From the NCBI GenBank assembly GCA_964436045.1, contig CAYTBN010000004.1, forward strand, positions 129,143 through 193,142: a stretch of 64,000 bases of DNA, read 5' to 3'. The notes under the pieces were generated by a model. It saw only the letters and a program-made list of their open reading frames with translations. It was not told where the DNA came from and did not search any database. Below, one piece after another: positions 34,099 through 41,206 of this stretch. The position numbers and the translations under genes are program-made. Every line of letters begins with the position of its first letter. Within the stretch, counting starts at the first letter, position 1. The DNA comes from CAYTBN01 sp964436045 (GTDB taxonomy: Bacteria; Myxococcota_A; UBA796; UBA9615; CAYRNR01).

Positions 34099-34964
34099 CA
34101 GGCTTCGCCCGCGCCGCCGGGGACCAGCGGCCAGTTGTCGATCAGGCGCGCCGAGGGGAACTTGACCGCCAGCGCCACCCGGGCCGGCCCGGTCAACTCG
34201 CCGATCACCGGCTGCAGGGTCTCGGCGTCGACCACCTCGACGTAGTCGACGCTGGCCAGCGGCTGGCTCTCGATGCGGGAACAGACCTCGGGGACCAGCT
34301 CGAGCAGCTTGATCACGCCGAGGTCCACCTGTTCCTCGGCCCAGCTCAGGGCCCGGTTGAGCTCCACCGCCTGGGCCCGCTCCTCCGCCGACAGGTTGGC
34401 GTTGCGCGACGACATGGCGACGCCGTCCGATTCGCGGACGATGGGGCCCGGCACGATCTCGATGGGCATCTGCAGGTCGCGGGTCATCCGCCGGATGACC
34501 TGCAGCTGCTGGTAGTCCTTCTCGCCGAACACGGCCAGGTCCGGTTCCACCTGGTGGAACAGGATCGAGACCACCGTGGTCACGCCGCGGAAGTGAGTCG
34601 GCCGATTCCTCCCGCACAGACCTCCGGTCAGACCGTCGACCGTGACCCAGGTCTGGGCACCGGGCGGGTACATGGCCTCCCGGGGGGGCATGTAGACGGC
34701 GTCGACGCCCACCTCGCGGCACTTGGCCAGGTCGCCCTCGGTGTCCTGCGGGTACCGATCCAGGTCCTCGTTGGGGCCGAACTGGGTGGGGTTGACGAAG
34801 ATCGAGACCAACGTGCGGTCGGCGCGGGACCGTGAGATCCGCATCAGGCTCAGGTGGCCCTCGTGGAGGAATCCCATCGTGGGCACAAATCCCACGCGCT
34901 CCCCGCGGGCGCGGGCGGCGCGGGACCAGGCTCTGACCTCGTCGGGACCCTCGATCAGCTGCAT
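34098..34964 (-). CDS. panC: Pantothenate synthetase (pantoate-beta-alanine ligase)
   Basis: 288 residues from ATG 34964. Class I nucleotidyltransferase motifs: FVPTMGFLHEGHLSLM (HxGH, about 26-41), FVNPTQFGPNEDLDRYPQ, FRGVTTVVSILFHQVEPD, FGEKDYQQLQVIRRM and VPGPIVRESDGVAMSSRN. It joins pantoate and beta-alanine with ATP to make pantothenate for coenzyme A. The start lies inside the last ten bases of panB, so panB and panC are coupled. Confidence 0.96.
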   Translation of the reverse strand: MQLIEGPDEVRAWSRAARARGERVGFVPTMGFLHEGHLSLMRISRSRADRTLVSIFVNPTQFGPNEDLDRYPQDTEGDLAKCREVGVDAVYMPPREAMYPPGAQTWVTVDGLTGGLCGRNRPTHFRGVTTVVSILFHQVEPDLAVFGEKDYQQLQVIRRMTRDLQMPIEIVPGPIVRESDGVAMSSRNANLSAEERAQAVELNRALSWAEEQVDLGVIKLLELVPEVCSRIESQPLASVDYVEVVDAETLQPVIGELTGPARVALAVKFPSARLIDNWPLVPGGAGEA

Positions 34965-35803
34965 ATCTTGTGGGACTTGATCAGGCGCGGGCGCTCGAGG
35001 AAGGCGTGCTCGTCGCTGGGAAAGGCGCCGCTGCGGACCTCGTCGATGTACCCCCGCGCGGCGTCGCGGATCACGTCACCCAGCTGGGCGTAGCGCTTGA
35101 CGAAGCGCGGCTGGAACTCGTCGTCCATGCCCAGCATGTCGTTGACCACCAGCACCTGGCCATCGCAGCCGTCACCGGCGCCGATCCCGATGGTCGGGAT
35201 CGCCAGGGTATCGGTGACCTCCTCGGCCAGGGCCTTGGGAATGCCCTCCAGCACGATGCCGTAGGCGCCCGCCTGCTGGGCCGCGATGGCGCCCTCCTTG
35301 ATCCTCCGGGCCTCCTCGTCCCCCCAGCCCTGGGTCCGGTAGCCACCGAAGACGTGAACCGACTGGGGGGTCAACCCGACGTGGGCCAGGCAGGGGATCT
35401 GGGCGCGGGTGATCGCCTCGATGACCTCGATCCGCTCGGTCCCGCCCTCGAGCTTGACCGCGTGGCCGTGGCCCTCCTTCATCAGCCGGCCAGCGTTCTC
35501 CACCGCCTGTTCGACGGACACCTGGTAGCTCATGAACGGCAGGTCCAGCACCAGGTGTGCGCGCTCGATGGCCCGGGCCACCAGGGCGCCGTGGTAGACG
35601 ATGTGGTCCATCGTCACCTGGAGGGTGTCGTCGTGGCCCTGGACGACCATGCCCAGGGAGTCCCCGACCAGGATGCAGTCGACGCCCGCCTGGTCGAGCA
35701 ACCGGGCCATCGTGTAGTCGTACGCCGTGAGCATCGTGATCTTGTCCCCCCGCGCCTTCATGCGCTGGAGGGTGCGGACGGTCACCCGCTTCTTGCGTGC
35801 CAT
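34955..35803 (-). CDS. panB: 3-methyl-2-oxobutanoate hydroxymethyltransferase
   Basis: 282 residues from ATG 35803, preceded by AAGGAAA. The TIM-barrel signatures are intact: MLTAYDYTMARLLDQAG, ILVGDSLGMVVQGHDDTL (metal Asp and active-site loop), LPFMSYQVS, VKLEGGTE, HVGLTPQSVHVFGGYRTQG, and IPTIGIGAGDGCDGQVLV. It makes ketopantoate from 2-oxoisovalerate and methylene-tetrahydrofolate. It lies between a deoxynucleoside kinase gene (74 bp upstream) and panC. No panE or panD is in the window. Confidence 0.96.
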   Translation of the reverse strand: MARKKRVTVRTLQRMKARGDKITMLTAYDYTMARLLDQAGVDCILVGDSLGMVVQGHDDTLQVTMDHIVYHGALVARAIERAHLVLDLPFMSYQVSVEQAVENAGRLMKEGHGHAVKLEGGTERIEVIEAITRAQIPCLAHVGLTPQSVHVFGGYRTQGWGDEEARRIKEGAIAAQQAGAYGIVLEGIPKALAEEVTDTLAIPTIGIGAGDGCDGQVLVVNDMLGMDDEFQPRFVKRYAQLGDVIRDAARGYIDEVRSGAFPSDEHAFLERPRLIKSHKICS

Positions 35804-35877
35804 GGGAGTTTCCTTTCGATCGCGCGGGCTACGCCCTGCACGTCTCAGGTTGCCGACTCTATCCGGGGAACCGCCTG

Positions 35878-36534
35878 CTATCCGTCCCGGTCCAGTTCGG
35901 ATCCGTGCGGAATCAGGTGTTTGGTCCCACCTCGCATATTCTGGACCTCCTTGAGAAGAAGGTCGAGATCAGATTTGCGGTTGATGAAATCCAGATGTTC
36001 GGTCTGGACCACCAACAACGGTGAGTCTGTGTAATGGAAGAAGTACTGGTTGTAAAGCTCGGAGAGCCGCTCGAGGTAGCCGGTCTCGATGGCCTCCTCG
36101 TAGGGGCGGCCGCGGCGGTCGATGCGTTCGATCAGGACGGCCGGGGGCGCCTGCAGGTAGATGGTCAGATCCGGCTTGGGCACCCGCTCGGTGAGCAGCT
36201 CGTAGATCTGGTTGTAGAGCACCAGCTCGTCGTCGGACAGGGTGGCGTGGGCGAAGATCGTGTCCTTGGCGAACAGGTAGTCGCAGATCGTGGTGCGGGC
36301 GAACAGCGAGGTCTGACGCGCCTCCTGCAGTTGCTTGTAGCGGTTGAGCAGGAAGAACAGCTGGGTCTGGAACGCCCAGGCCTCCTTGTCCTTGTAGAAC
36401 TTCTCCAAGAAGGGGTTTTCTTCGAAGGGCTCCTCGATGGTCTGGCCGTTGAGCCGCGCGGCGATGCGGTGGGCCAGGCTCGTCTTGCCGACCCCGATGA
36501 CGCCTTCGATGGCGATGTACCCCGGTGATTCCAC
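35878..36534 (-). CDS. Deoxynucleoside kinase family protein (deoxyguanosine/deoxyadenosine kinase-like)
   Basis: I start at GTG 36534, which places the P-loop at the normal distance; a TTG at 36546 is also possible and neither has an ideal Shine-Dalgarno. The 218-residue product carries YIAIEGVIGVGKTSLAHRIA (P-loop, about 6-25), EPFEENPFLEKFYKD, the substrate region RTTICDYLFAKDTIFA (a variant of the family DRS/DYxF motif), IYLQAPPAVLIERIDRRGRP (lid) and LLVVQTEHLDF. The family salvages purine deoxynucleosides. It heads a unit with panB, panC and a small membrane gene. Confidence 0.88.
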   Translation of the reverse strand: MESPGYIAIEGVIGVGKTSLAHRIAARLNGQTIEEPFEENPFLEKFYKDKEAWAFQTQLFFLLNRYKQLQEARQTSLFARTTICDYLFAKDTIFAHATLSDDELVLYNQIYELLTERVPKPDLTIYLQAPPAVLIERIDRRGRPYEEAIETGYLERLSELYNQYFFHYTDSPLLVVQTEHLDFINRKSDLDLLLKEVQNMRGGTKHLIPHGSELDRDG

Positions 36535-36589
36535 GGCGCCATTCAAGCACTTCCAACCCCCGGCTTCAAGCGTCCGTGAGGGGGGGTGA

Positions 36590-36624
36590 CCGGATCCCGG
36601 ACGGGGTGTCCGGATTCCGGACGG
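36590..36624. repeat. Two 15-bp direct repeats 20 bp apart between the kinase gene and ssb
   Basis: CCGGATCCCGGACGG (36590-36604) and CCGGATTCCGGACGG (36610-36624) differ at one base and begin exactly 20 bp apart, two helical turns. They lie between divergent genes, the arrangement expected of a dimeric or tandem regulator binding site. The regulator is unknown. Confidence 0.45.
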
Positions 36625-36750
36625 AGGCCGCCGTGAAACGAGCCCTCGATGGGAACCCGAACGGGCCACAGTGCTCCGATGAGGTCACTCACCAGCGGAT
36701 GGCCGCCCCCTTGCAAAGGAGGAGATCCACCCCCCGGGCGAGGAGGTGAG

Positions 36751-37170
36751 ATGCGAACGATCAACAAGGTGTTTCTGGTGGGCAACCTGGGAGCGGATCC
36801 GGAGCTGCGGTACTCCAAGGAAGGACGACCCATCGTCCGCTTCAACGTGGCCACCGGCCACGCGCGCAAGCGGGACGACGGCGGCTGGGACGAGGAGACC
36901 GACTGGCACAGGGTGGTCGCCTTCGGCTCCCTGGCCGAGAACTGCTCCAAGTACCTGCGCAAGGGGCAACCGGTCACGGTCGAGGGACGGGCGCACTCCT
37001 ACGCCTACGAGGACAAGGATGGCGCCCGGAAGTTCATCCACGAGGTGATCGCCCGCGAGGTCGTGTTCCTCGGCGCCCGCGCCGCCACGGGCGAGCCCGC
37101 GACCCCGGCCCCCCCCGAACCCCCGGACCCCACCCCGCCCGACCAGCGCGACGCGGACGTCCCGTTCTAG
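36751..37170 (+). CDS. ssb: Single-stranded DNA-binding protein
   Basis: ATG 36751 follows AGGAGG (36741-36746); 139 residues. The OB fold is recognisable from INKVFLVGNLGADPELRYSK, FNVATGHARKRDDGGWDEET, DWHRVVAFGSLAENCSKYLR and GRAHSYAYEDKDGARKF. The C-terminal tail is Pro-rich and ends DADVPF, the acidic interaction tip (canonical DDDIPF). SSB coats single-stranded DNA in replication and repair and recruits partners through that tip. The linker is short. The gene stands alone, divergent from the kinase/pan genes. Confidence 0.96.
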   Translation: MRTINKVFLVGNLGADPELRYSKEGRPIVRFNVATGHARKRDDGGWDEETDWHRVVAFGSLAENCSKYLRKGQPVTVEGRAHSYAYEDKDGARKFIHEVIAREVVFLGARAATGEPATPAPPEPPDPTPPDQRDADVPF

Positions 37171-37223
37171 CCACCTCCGACGAAATCGGAGTTCGTACCA
37201 GCTAGCGCCGGGGAGCGAGCGGG

Positions 37224-38252
37224 TCAGGAATCGGGATCGCGGGACTGGACCGGGGTGCTGGGGCCGACGGCGACCCGGTTGCGGCCCTCGCGTTTGGCCG
37301 CTGCCAGGGCGTCCCTGGCACGGGCCACGAACTCCAGGGGAGTGGAACCGCCCGGCTGCAGGACGGCGACGCCGACGCTGACGGTCAGCGGGATCGCCCC
37401 CCGCCGGGAGCGGAAGGCCCGCTGCATCACCCGGACGCGGATCCGCTCGGCGGTCTTGATCGCGGCCTCCTGGTCGGTGTGGGGCAACAGGCACAGGAAC
37501 AGCTCACCCGCCCAGCGAGCCAGGATGTCCTCGCCCCGCACCTCGTCCGCCACCCGGCGGGCGAACTCGCGCAGGACCATGTCGCCCACGAACTGGCCGT
37601 GGATCTCGTTGACCACGTGGAACTGATCCACGTCGATGGCAAGCAGCGACAGGTTGGAGACGTGGCGGCGGGCGCGCCGGGTCTCCTCGTCCAGGCGCTC
37701 CTCGAAGCGGCCACGGTTGAGGATCCGCGTCAGCGGATCGAACCAGCTGGTCTCTCGCAGCCAGGCGTTCTCGATGTCCGCCGCCAGCTGGCGGGCCAGC
37801 AACTCGATCCACGCCTGTTCCGCGTCGCCGAAGGAGCCCACGGCCGTGGCGTGCAAGGACATCACCCCGACCACGCGCTCCGCGGTCCGGATGGGCACCA
37901 CCAGCATCGAGTGGATCGCGCCCTCTTGCCAGGGCAGCGCCAGGAACTGGGGCTCCCCGATCACGTCGTCGAAGCGCTCGGTCTGACCCGTCTCGAGCAC
38001 CCGGCCCGCGATGCCTTCCCCGGGCTGGAAGGTGACCTGGGCGGCGGTGGCGTCATCCAGTCCGTGGCAGGCCGTGACCACCAGCACCGCCGCGTCCTTG
38101 TCCAGCAACAGGACTGCCCCGCTGTCCGCACCGGTGATCTCCGTGGACAGGCGAGCGATCTCCCCCAGGAAGGTCTGGATATCCGGCTGGGAATCGGCCA
38201 GCCGCGACAGCCGACGAAGTAGTGCCAAGGTCTTTGAAGACAGGTCGGTCAT
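37224..38252 (-). CDS. GAF-GGDEF protein with degenerate diguanylate cyclase site
   Basis: I chose ATG 38252 (342 residues); a longer start at 38297 is possible. A GAF domain (about 25-165; GEGIAGRVLETGQ, HSMLVVPIRTAERVVGVMSL) is followed by a GGDEF fold (about 180-330; WFDPLTRILNRGRFEERL, LSLLAIDVDQFHVVNEIHG, GDMVLREFARRV). The signature is AGELF instead of GG(D/E)EF, and the usual DxDxFKxxND reads DVDQFHVVNE, so substrate-binding and catalytic positions are changed. I expect no or weak cyclase activity; it may sense a small ligand and act as a c-di-GMP/GTP receptor or as a protein partner. No membrane segment. Confidence 0.85.
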   Translation of the reverse strand: MTDLSSKTLALLRRLSRLADSQPDIQTFLGEIARLSTEITGADSGAVLLLDKDAAVLVVTACHGLDDATAAQVTFQPGEGIAGRVLETGQTERFDDVIGEPQFLALPWQEGAIHSMLVVPIRTAERVVGVMSLHATAVGSFGDAEQAWIELLARQLAADIENAWLRETSWFDPLTRILNRGRFEERLDEETRRARRHVSNLSLLAIDVDQFHVVNEIHGQFVGDMVLREFARRVADEVRGEDILARWAGELFLCLLPHTDQEAAIKTAERIRVRVMQRAFRSRRGAIPLTVSVGVAVLQPGGSTPLEFVARARDALAAAKREGRNRVAVGPSTPVQSRDPDS

Positions 38253-38749
38253 CGCCGTCGGTTGCACCCCTCTACCCAGATAGCATGCTACCCCCACGCC
38301 CGCCCGCGCTGCAATCGCCCGGCCCCGGGGTCCCCGCGGGACCGGTCAGGTTCGGGCAGAACGCCCGAGATGCCGGTTCATCCAGATGGCAGCGAACGGG
38401 ACGATGTCGCGGGCCACGATCAGCTGGCTCTCTGCGCCGCCGACCCGTCCGATCCGGGCGCGGACCGAGCCACGGCGTCGAGATACGTGCGGATGCAAGG
38501 CCGGACGACGAGGCGCACTCGATGTGCGCCGAGGAGGAAGGCCGCCACAGATCCACACCTGTCGCCGTCGGGGAGGTTGGTGGGCCAGTCGGGATTCGAA
38601 CCCACGTTCTGGTGGTTGACGTCAGCGCCCGTCAATCGCCGTCATCCGGGGCGATGACTCGACTCTCTTGTCTCCAACTCCCACCGCCGCACGACGGATG
38701 CACGACGGACAACATGAACAGTAAAGACCCCGGGAACCGATCGCACACG
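38253..38749. other. Long intergenic region with tRNA-like fragment, no convincing gene
   Basis: About 500 bp without a credible gene. Open frames exist on both strands but none has a Shine-Dalgarno, recognisable domain or consistent codon bias. The one clear feature is a tRNA 3'-half-like sequence at 38578-38606 (separate entry). The stretch may be a degraded integration site. Confidence 0.5.
38578..38606 (-). pseudogene. tRNA 3'-half-like fragment ending in CCA
   Basis: On the minus strand positions 38606-38578 read as a T-arm (GTGGG-TTCGAAT-CCCGA, one G-A mismatch and one wobble), followed by CTGGCCC, an A discriminator and CCA. The matching 5' acceptor strand GGGCCAG is not found within about 120 nt upstream, and no anticodon arm can be folded with a standard 7-nt loop. 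It is therefore not a complete tRNA gene; a remnant or attachment-site copy is most likely. Confidence 0.4.
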
Positions 38750-38777
38750 AAAAAGCCCGCCCAACCGGGCGGGTTTT
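38750..38777 (-). terminator. Rho-independent terminator after tRNA-Met
   Basis: On the minus strand the stem CCCGCCC/GGGCGGG (38773-38767 and 38762-38756) has a 4-nt loop, is preceded by AAAA and followed by TTTTT. It begins 15 nt after the tRNA 3' end. A- and T-runs on both sides make it bidirectional. Confidence 0.85.
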
Positions 38778-38791
38778 CAGGGGATTTGAGC

Positions 38792-38868
38792 TGGTGGCTC
38801 AGGGTGGATTTGAACCACCGACCTTGCGATTATGAGTCGCACGCTCTAACCAGCTGAGCTACTGAGCC
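38792..38868 (-). tRNA. tRNA-Met (anticodon CAT)
   Basis: 77 nt with encoded CCA. The acceptor stem GGCTCAG/CTGAGCC pairs fully; the D-arm is GCTC-AGCTGGTTA-GAGC; the anticodon arm TGCGA-CTCATAA-TCGCA carries CAT; the T-arm is GGTGG-TTCAAAT-CCACC. The loop CTCATAA is shared by elongator tRNA-Met and tRNA-Ile2 (whose C is modified to lysidine), so tRNA-Ile(CAU) cannot be ruled out; it is not initiator, because the acceptor 1-72 pair is G-C. A promoter and a terminator flank it. Confidence 0.93.
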
Positions 38869-38881
38869 ACTGGCGCGGGGA

Positions 38882-38910
38882 TTTCTAGTGCACCGCGCGA
38901 GCGCTGTCAA
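38882..38910 (-). promoter_or_regulatory. Promoter of tRNA-Met
   Basis: Minus-strand TTGACA (38910-38905), 17 bp, TAGAAA (38887-38882), ending 13 nt before the mature tRNA 5' end. Perfect -35 and spacing make this one of the best promoters in the window. Confidence 0.65.
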
Positions 38911-38931
38911 CGGGCTTGTCGTCCCGTTCCA

Positions 38932-41145
38932 TCATGGAATCGTCCTCGCGACCCGGAACCCGCGCACATCCGACTTGGCGCTCGGGGCGGCGTGGGTGCG
39001 GTGGGCGAGGCGGACGAAGGAGGGGACGCTGAAGTAGGCGCCGCCGCGGCTGACGCGGTCGTGGCCGTCGTCGGGGCCGGGTGGATCGGTGACCGGGGCG
39101 GTGCCCAGGTCCTCGGCGTAGCGATCCCAGACCCACTCGGCGGCATTGCCCGTCAGGTCGTGCAGGCCGAAGGCGTTGGGTTGGAAGCTGCCGACCGGGG
39201 CGAGTTCCGCGTGGCTGTCGTCGCAGTCGAAGGGGGTCAGGGCCGGGCTGGCCGCCAGCGCGGTGGCGTCGGCGACGTTGGCGTACTGACAGATCTCGGC
39301 GTCCCGATCGGTGCCCGCGTAGCGGGTGTGGGCGGCGGCCCGGGCGGCGTACTCCCACTCGGCCTCGGTCGGGAAGCGATAGCCGGTGGCGCCGTCCCGG
39401 GGTTCGACGAAGGCCCCCCGGCCCGAGTAGGCGGTCGCCAGCCCCTCGAGCCGCGAGAGGCGGTTGCAGAAGTCCGCGGCCTCGGCCCAGGTCACCCGGG
39501 TCACCGGCAGGTTCCGCTCCTGTCGACGGGGTGCCCGCTTGCCCATCACCTCGGCCCACAACCCGCGGCTGACCTCGGTGCGGCCGAGGAGGAAGGACCG
39601 GGAGAGCGTGACGTCGTGTTGGATCTCGTCGTCGGCCCGCCCGGCCTCGTCCGGGGGGCTGCCCATCTCGAAGCTGCCCGCTGCTATCGGGACCATCTCC
39701 AGGCCGTGGGCGGCGATCGTGGTCCCCTGCCAACGAACGATGTCCTCGGGGCTGAAGGCCACCTCGGCCACGCCGGGGGCGGTCGACTCGTCGTCGAGCT
39801 CGTCCGCTGCGGGGGTCCCGCCCCCCTGCCCGGCCCGCCACAGGGCCCAGCCGCCACCGGCCACCAGGGACAGGCCTGCCAGCCCGACCCCCGCGAGGGC
39901 GAGGCCGCGCCACGGATTCCGGCGCTGCAGCCCGTCGCCGGTCTCCAGCTGCGACAGGCCCTGGCCCGTGGGGACCGCCGATCCGCGCTCGGCCACGGGT
40001 GCCGGCCCCTCGGCCGAGGGACTGGTGGTCGGAGCGGAGACCTCGGCCGGGTCGCCGTCCGCCGCCTCGGCCGCGGGGAGGTAGTCGAGGGTGCGGTCGA
40101 CGGTGGAGAAGTCGCTCGATTCCACCGCGCCGTCGCCATCCCCAGCGGGGGGGCGGAGGGTCTGCTGGACCGGGTCGGCGGCGGCGGCCAGGTTGGGCGC
40201 GGCCTCAACGGAATCGCCCGCCCCGGCGCCCTCCCCCAGCCAGTCGGCCACCCAGGCATCCAGACCTTCTCCCCTCGGGAGACCGCCGCGGATGCCCTCG
40301 AGGGCGACTCGCAACGCCCCGGCGTCCGGAAACCGATCCAGCGGGTCCTTTTGCAGGGTGCGGGCCAGGATCGGCGCCATCTCGGGCCAGCGCCCCTCGA
40401 CCCGCATCAGGGTCTCGGCGGTGTCCGCGCGAGCGATGCGGCCCAACACGTGGAACAGCTGGGTGCATTCGAACACCACTTGACCGGTGATCATCTCGGC
40501 GATCACCGACCCGAGGCTGAACAGATCCGAGCGGTGGTCCAGGGGCAGGCCGTCGACCTGCTCGGGGCTCATGTAGACCGGCGTGCCCTTGGTGATCGAC
40601 GCCGTGGTGGTGTGGAACAGGTTGACCTGGGACTTGGCGATGCCGAAGTCCATGATCTTGACCCGCCCCGCCCGGGTGATCATCACGTTGCCGGGCTTCA
40701 GGTCCCGGTGGACCAGACGGAGCTGCTGCCCCTCCTCGTCGACGGCGGAGTGGGCGTACTCCAGTCCCTCGCAAACCTGGATCGCGATATCGGCGATGAC
40801 CCAGAGGGGCAGCGGGCCGCGCTGCCGGCCCCGGCGCAGGACGCGATGCAGCGTGTGACCATCGACGAACTCCATCGACAGCACGTAGTGGTCGTCGATG
40901 TGCTCGAACTCGTAGATCTCGACCAGATTGCGGTGGCGAAGATAGCCGCCGACCCGGGCCTCGTTGATCAGCGCCTGGACCAGCTTCTCCTCCCGGGAGA
41001 CGTGGGGCAGGATCTGCTTGAGGGCGACCTCCTTGCGGAAGCCCATCGGGCCAGCCCGGACGGCGCGGAACACCCGGGCCATTCCCCCGGTGCCCACCTC
41101 CTCGAGCAGCTCGTAGCGGCCCAGCTTGCGCGTCTCTTCGTCCAA
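38932..41145 (-). CDS. Ser/Thr protein kinase fused to a formylglycine-generating-enzyme-like (sulfatase-modifying factor) domain
   Basis: Homology begins just after the upstream gene's stop; the only start there is TTG 41145, giving 737 residues. A Hanks kinase fills about 10-280: VGTGGMARVF (glycine loop), VALKQIL (Lys43), HRDLKPGNVM (about 145), DFGIA (about 165), and SPEQ for APE, so all catalytic elements are intact. A Pro/Asp-rich linker and one transmembrane helix (about 415-437, ALAGVGLAGLSLVAGGGWAL) follow. The extracytoplasmic half is an FGE-sulfatase fold (MVPIAAGSFEMGSPPDE, FPTEAEWEYAARAAA, GNAAEWVWDR, SRGGAYF). A ligand-sensing receptor kinase is a reasonable model. It is last in an envelope operon after PBP1A and a lipoprotein. 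Confidence 0.87.
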   Translation of the reverse strand: MDEETRKLGRYELLEEVGTGGMARVFRAVRAGPMGFRKEVALKQILPHVSREEKLVQALINEARVGGYLRHRNLVEIYEFEHIDDHYVLSMEFVDGHTLHRVLRRGRQRGPLPLWVIADIAIQVCEGLEYAHSAVDEEGQQLRLVHRDLKPGNVMITRAGRVKIMDFGIAKSQVNLFHTTTASITKGTPVYMSPEQVDGLPLDHRSDLFSLGSVIAEMITGQVVFECTQLFHVLGRIARADTAETLMRVEGRWPEMAPILARTLQKDPLDRFPDAGALRVALEGIRGGLPRGEGLDAWVADWLGEGAGAGDSVEAAPNLAAAADPVQQTLRPPAGDGDGAVESSDFSTVDRTLDYLPAAEAADGDPAEVSAPTTSPSAEGPAPVAERGSAVPTGQGLSQLETGDGLQRRNPWRGLALAGVGLAGLSLVAGGGWALWRAGQGGGTPAADELDDESTAPGVAEVAFSPEDIVRWQGTTIAAHGLEMVPIAAGSFEMGSPPDEAGRADDEIQHDVTLSRSFLLGRTEVSRGLWAEVMGKRAPRRQERNLPVTRVTWAEAADFCNRLSRLEGLATAYSGRGAFVEPRDGATGYRFPTEAEWEYAARAAAHTRYAGTDRDAEICQYANVADATALAASPALTPFDCDDSHAELAPVGSFQPNAFGLHDLTGNAAEWVWDRYAEDLGTAPVTDPPGPDDGHDRVSRGGAYFSVPSFVRLAHRTHAAPSAKSDVRGFRVARTIP

Positions 41146-41206
41146 ATCGGAACCCCGCGACCGGGCGCGGCGGCGCTGCCCGGCCCAACAGTATAGGCGC
41201 GGGTGG

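Noticed and set aside
36696..36749. Small upstream frame ending one base before the ssb start
   Set aside because: An ATG-initiated 16-residue Arg-rich frame exists, but it has no ribosome-binding site and its codons coincide with the ssb Shine-Dalgarno region; chance is sufficient.
38346..38558. Minus-strand open frame ending in LIVARDIVPFAAIWMNRHLG
   Set aside because: The end looks protein-like and lies beside the tRNA fragment, but there is no Shine-Dalgarno, the N-terminal part is Arg/Pro-rich noise, and I can place it in no integrase or transposase family.
41190..41195. TATACT box before the kinase-FGE gene
   Set aside because: A good -10 match, but no acceptable -35 at 16-18 bp; the gene is more simply read from the upstream operon.
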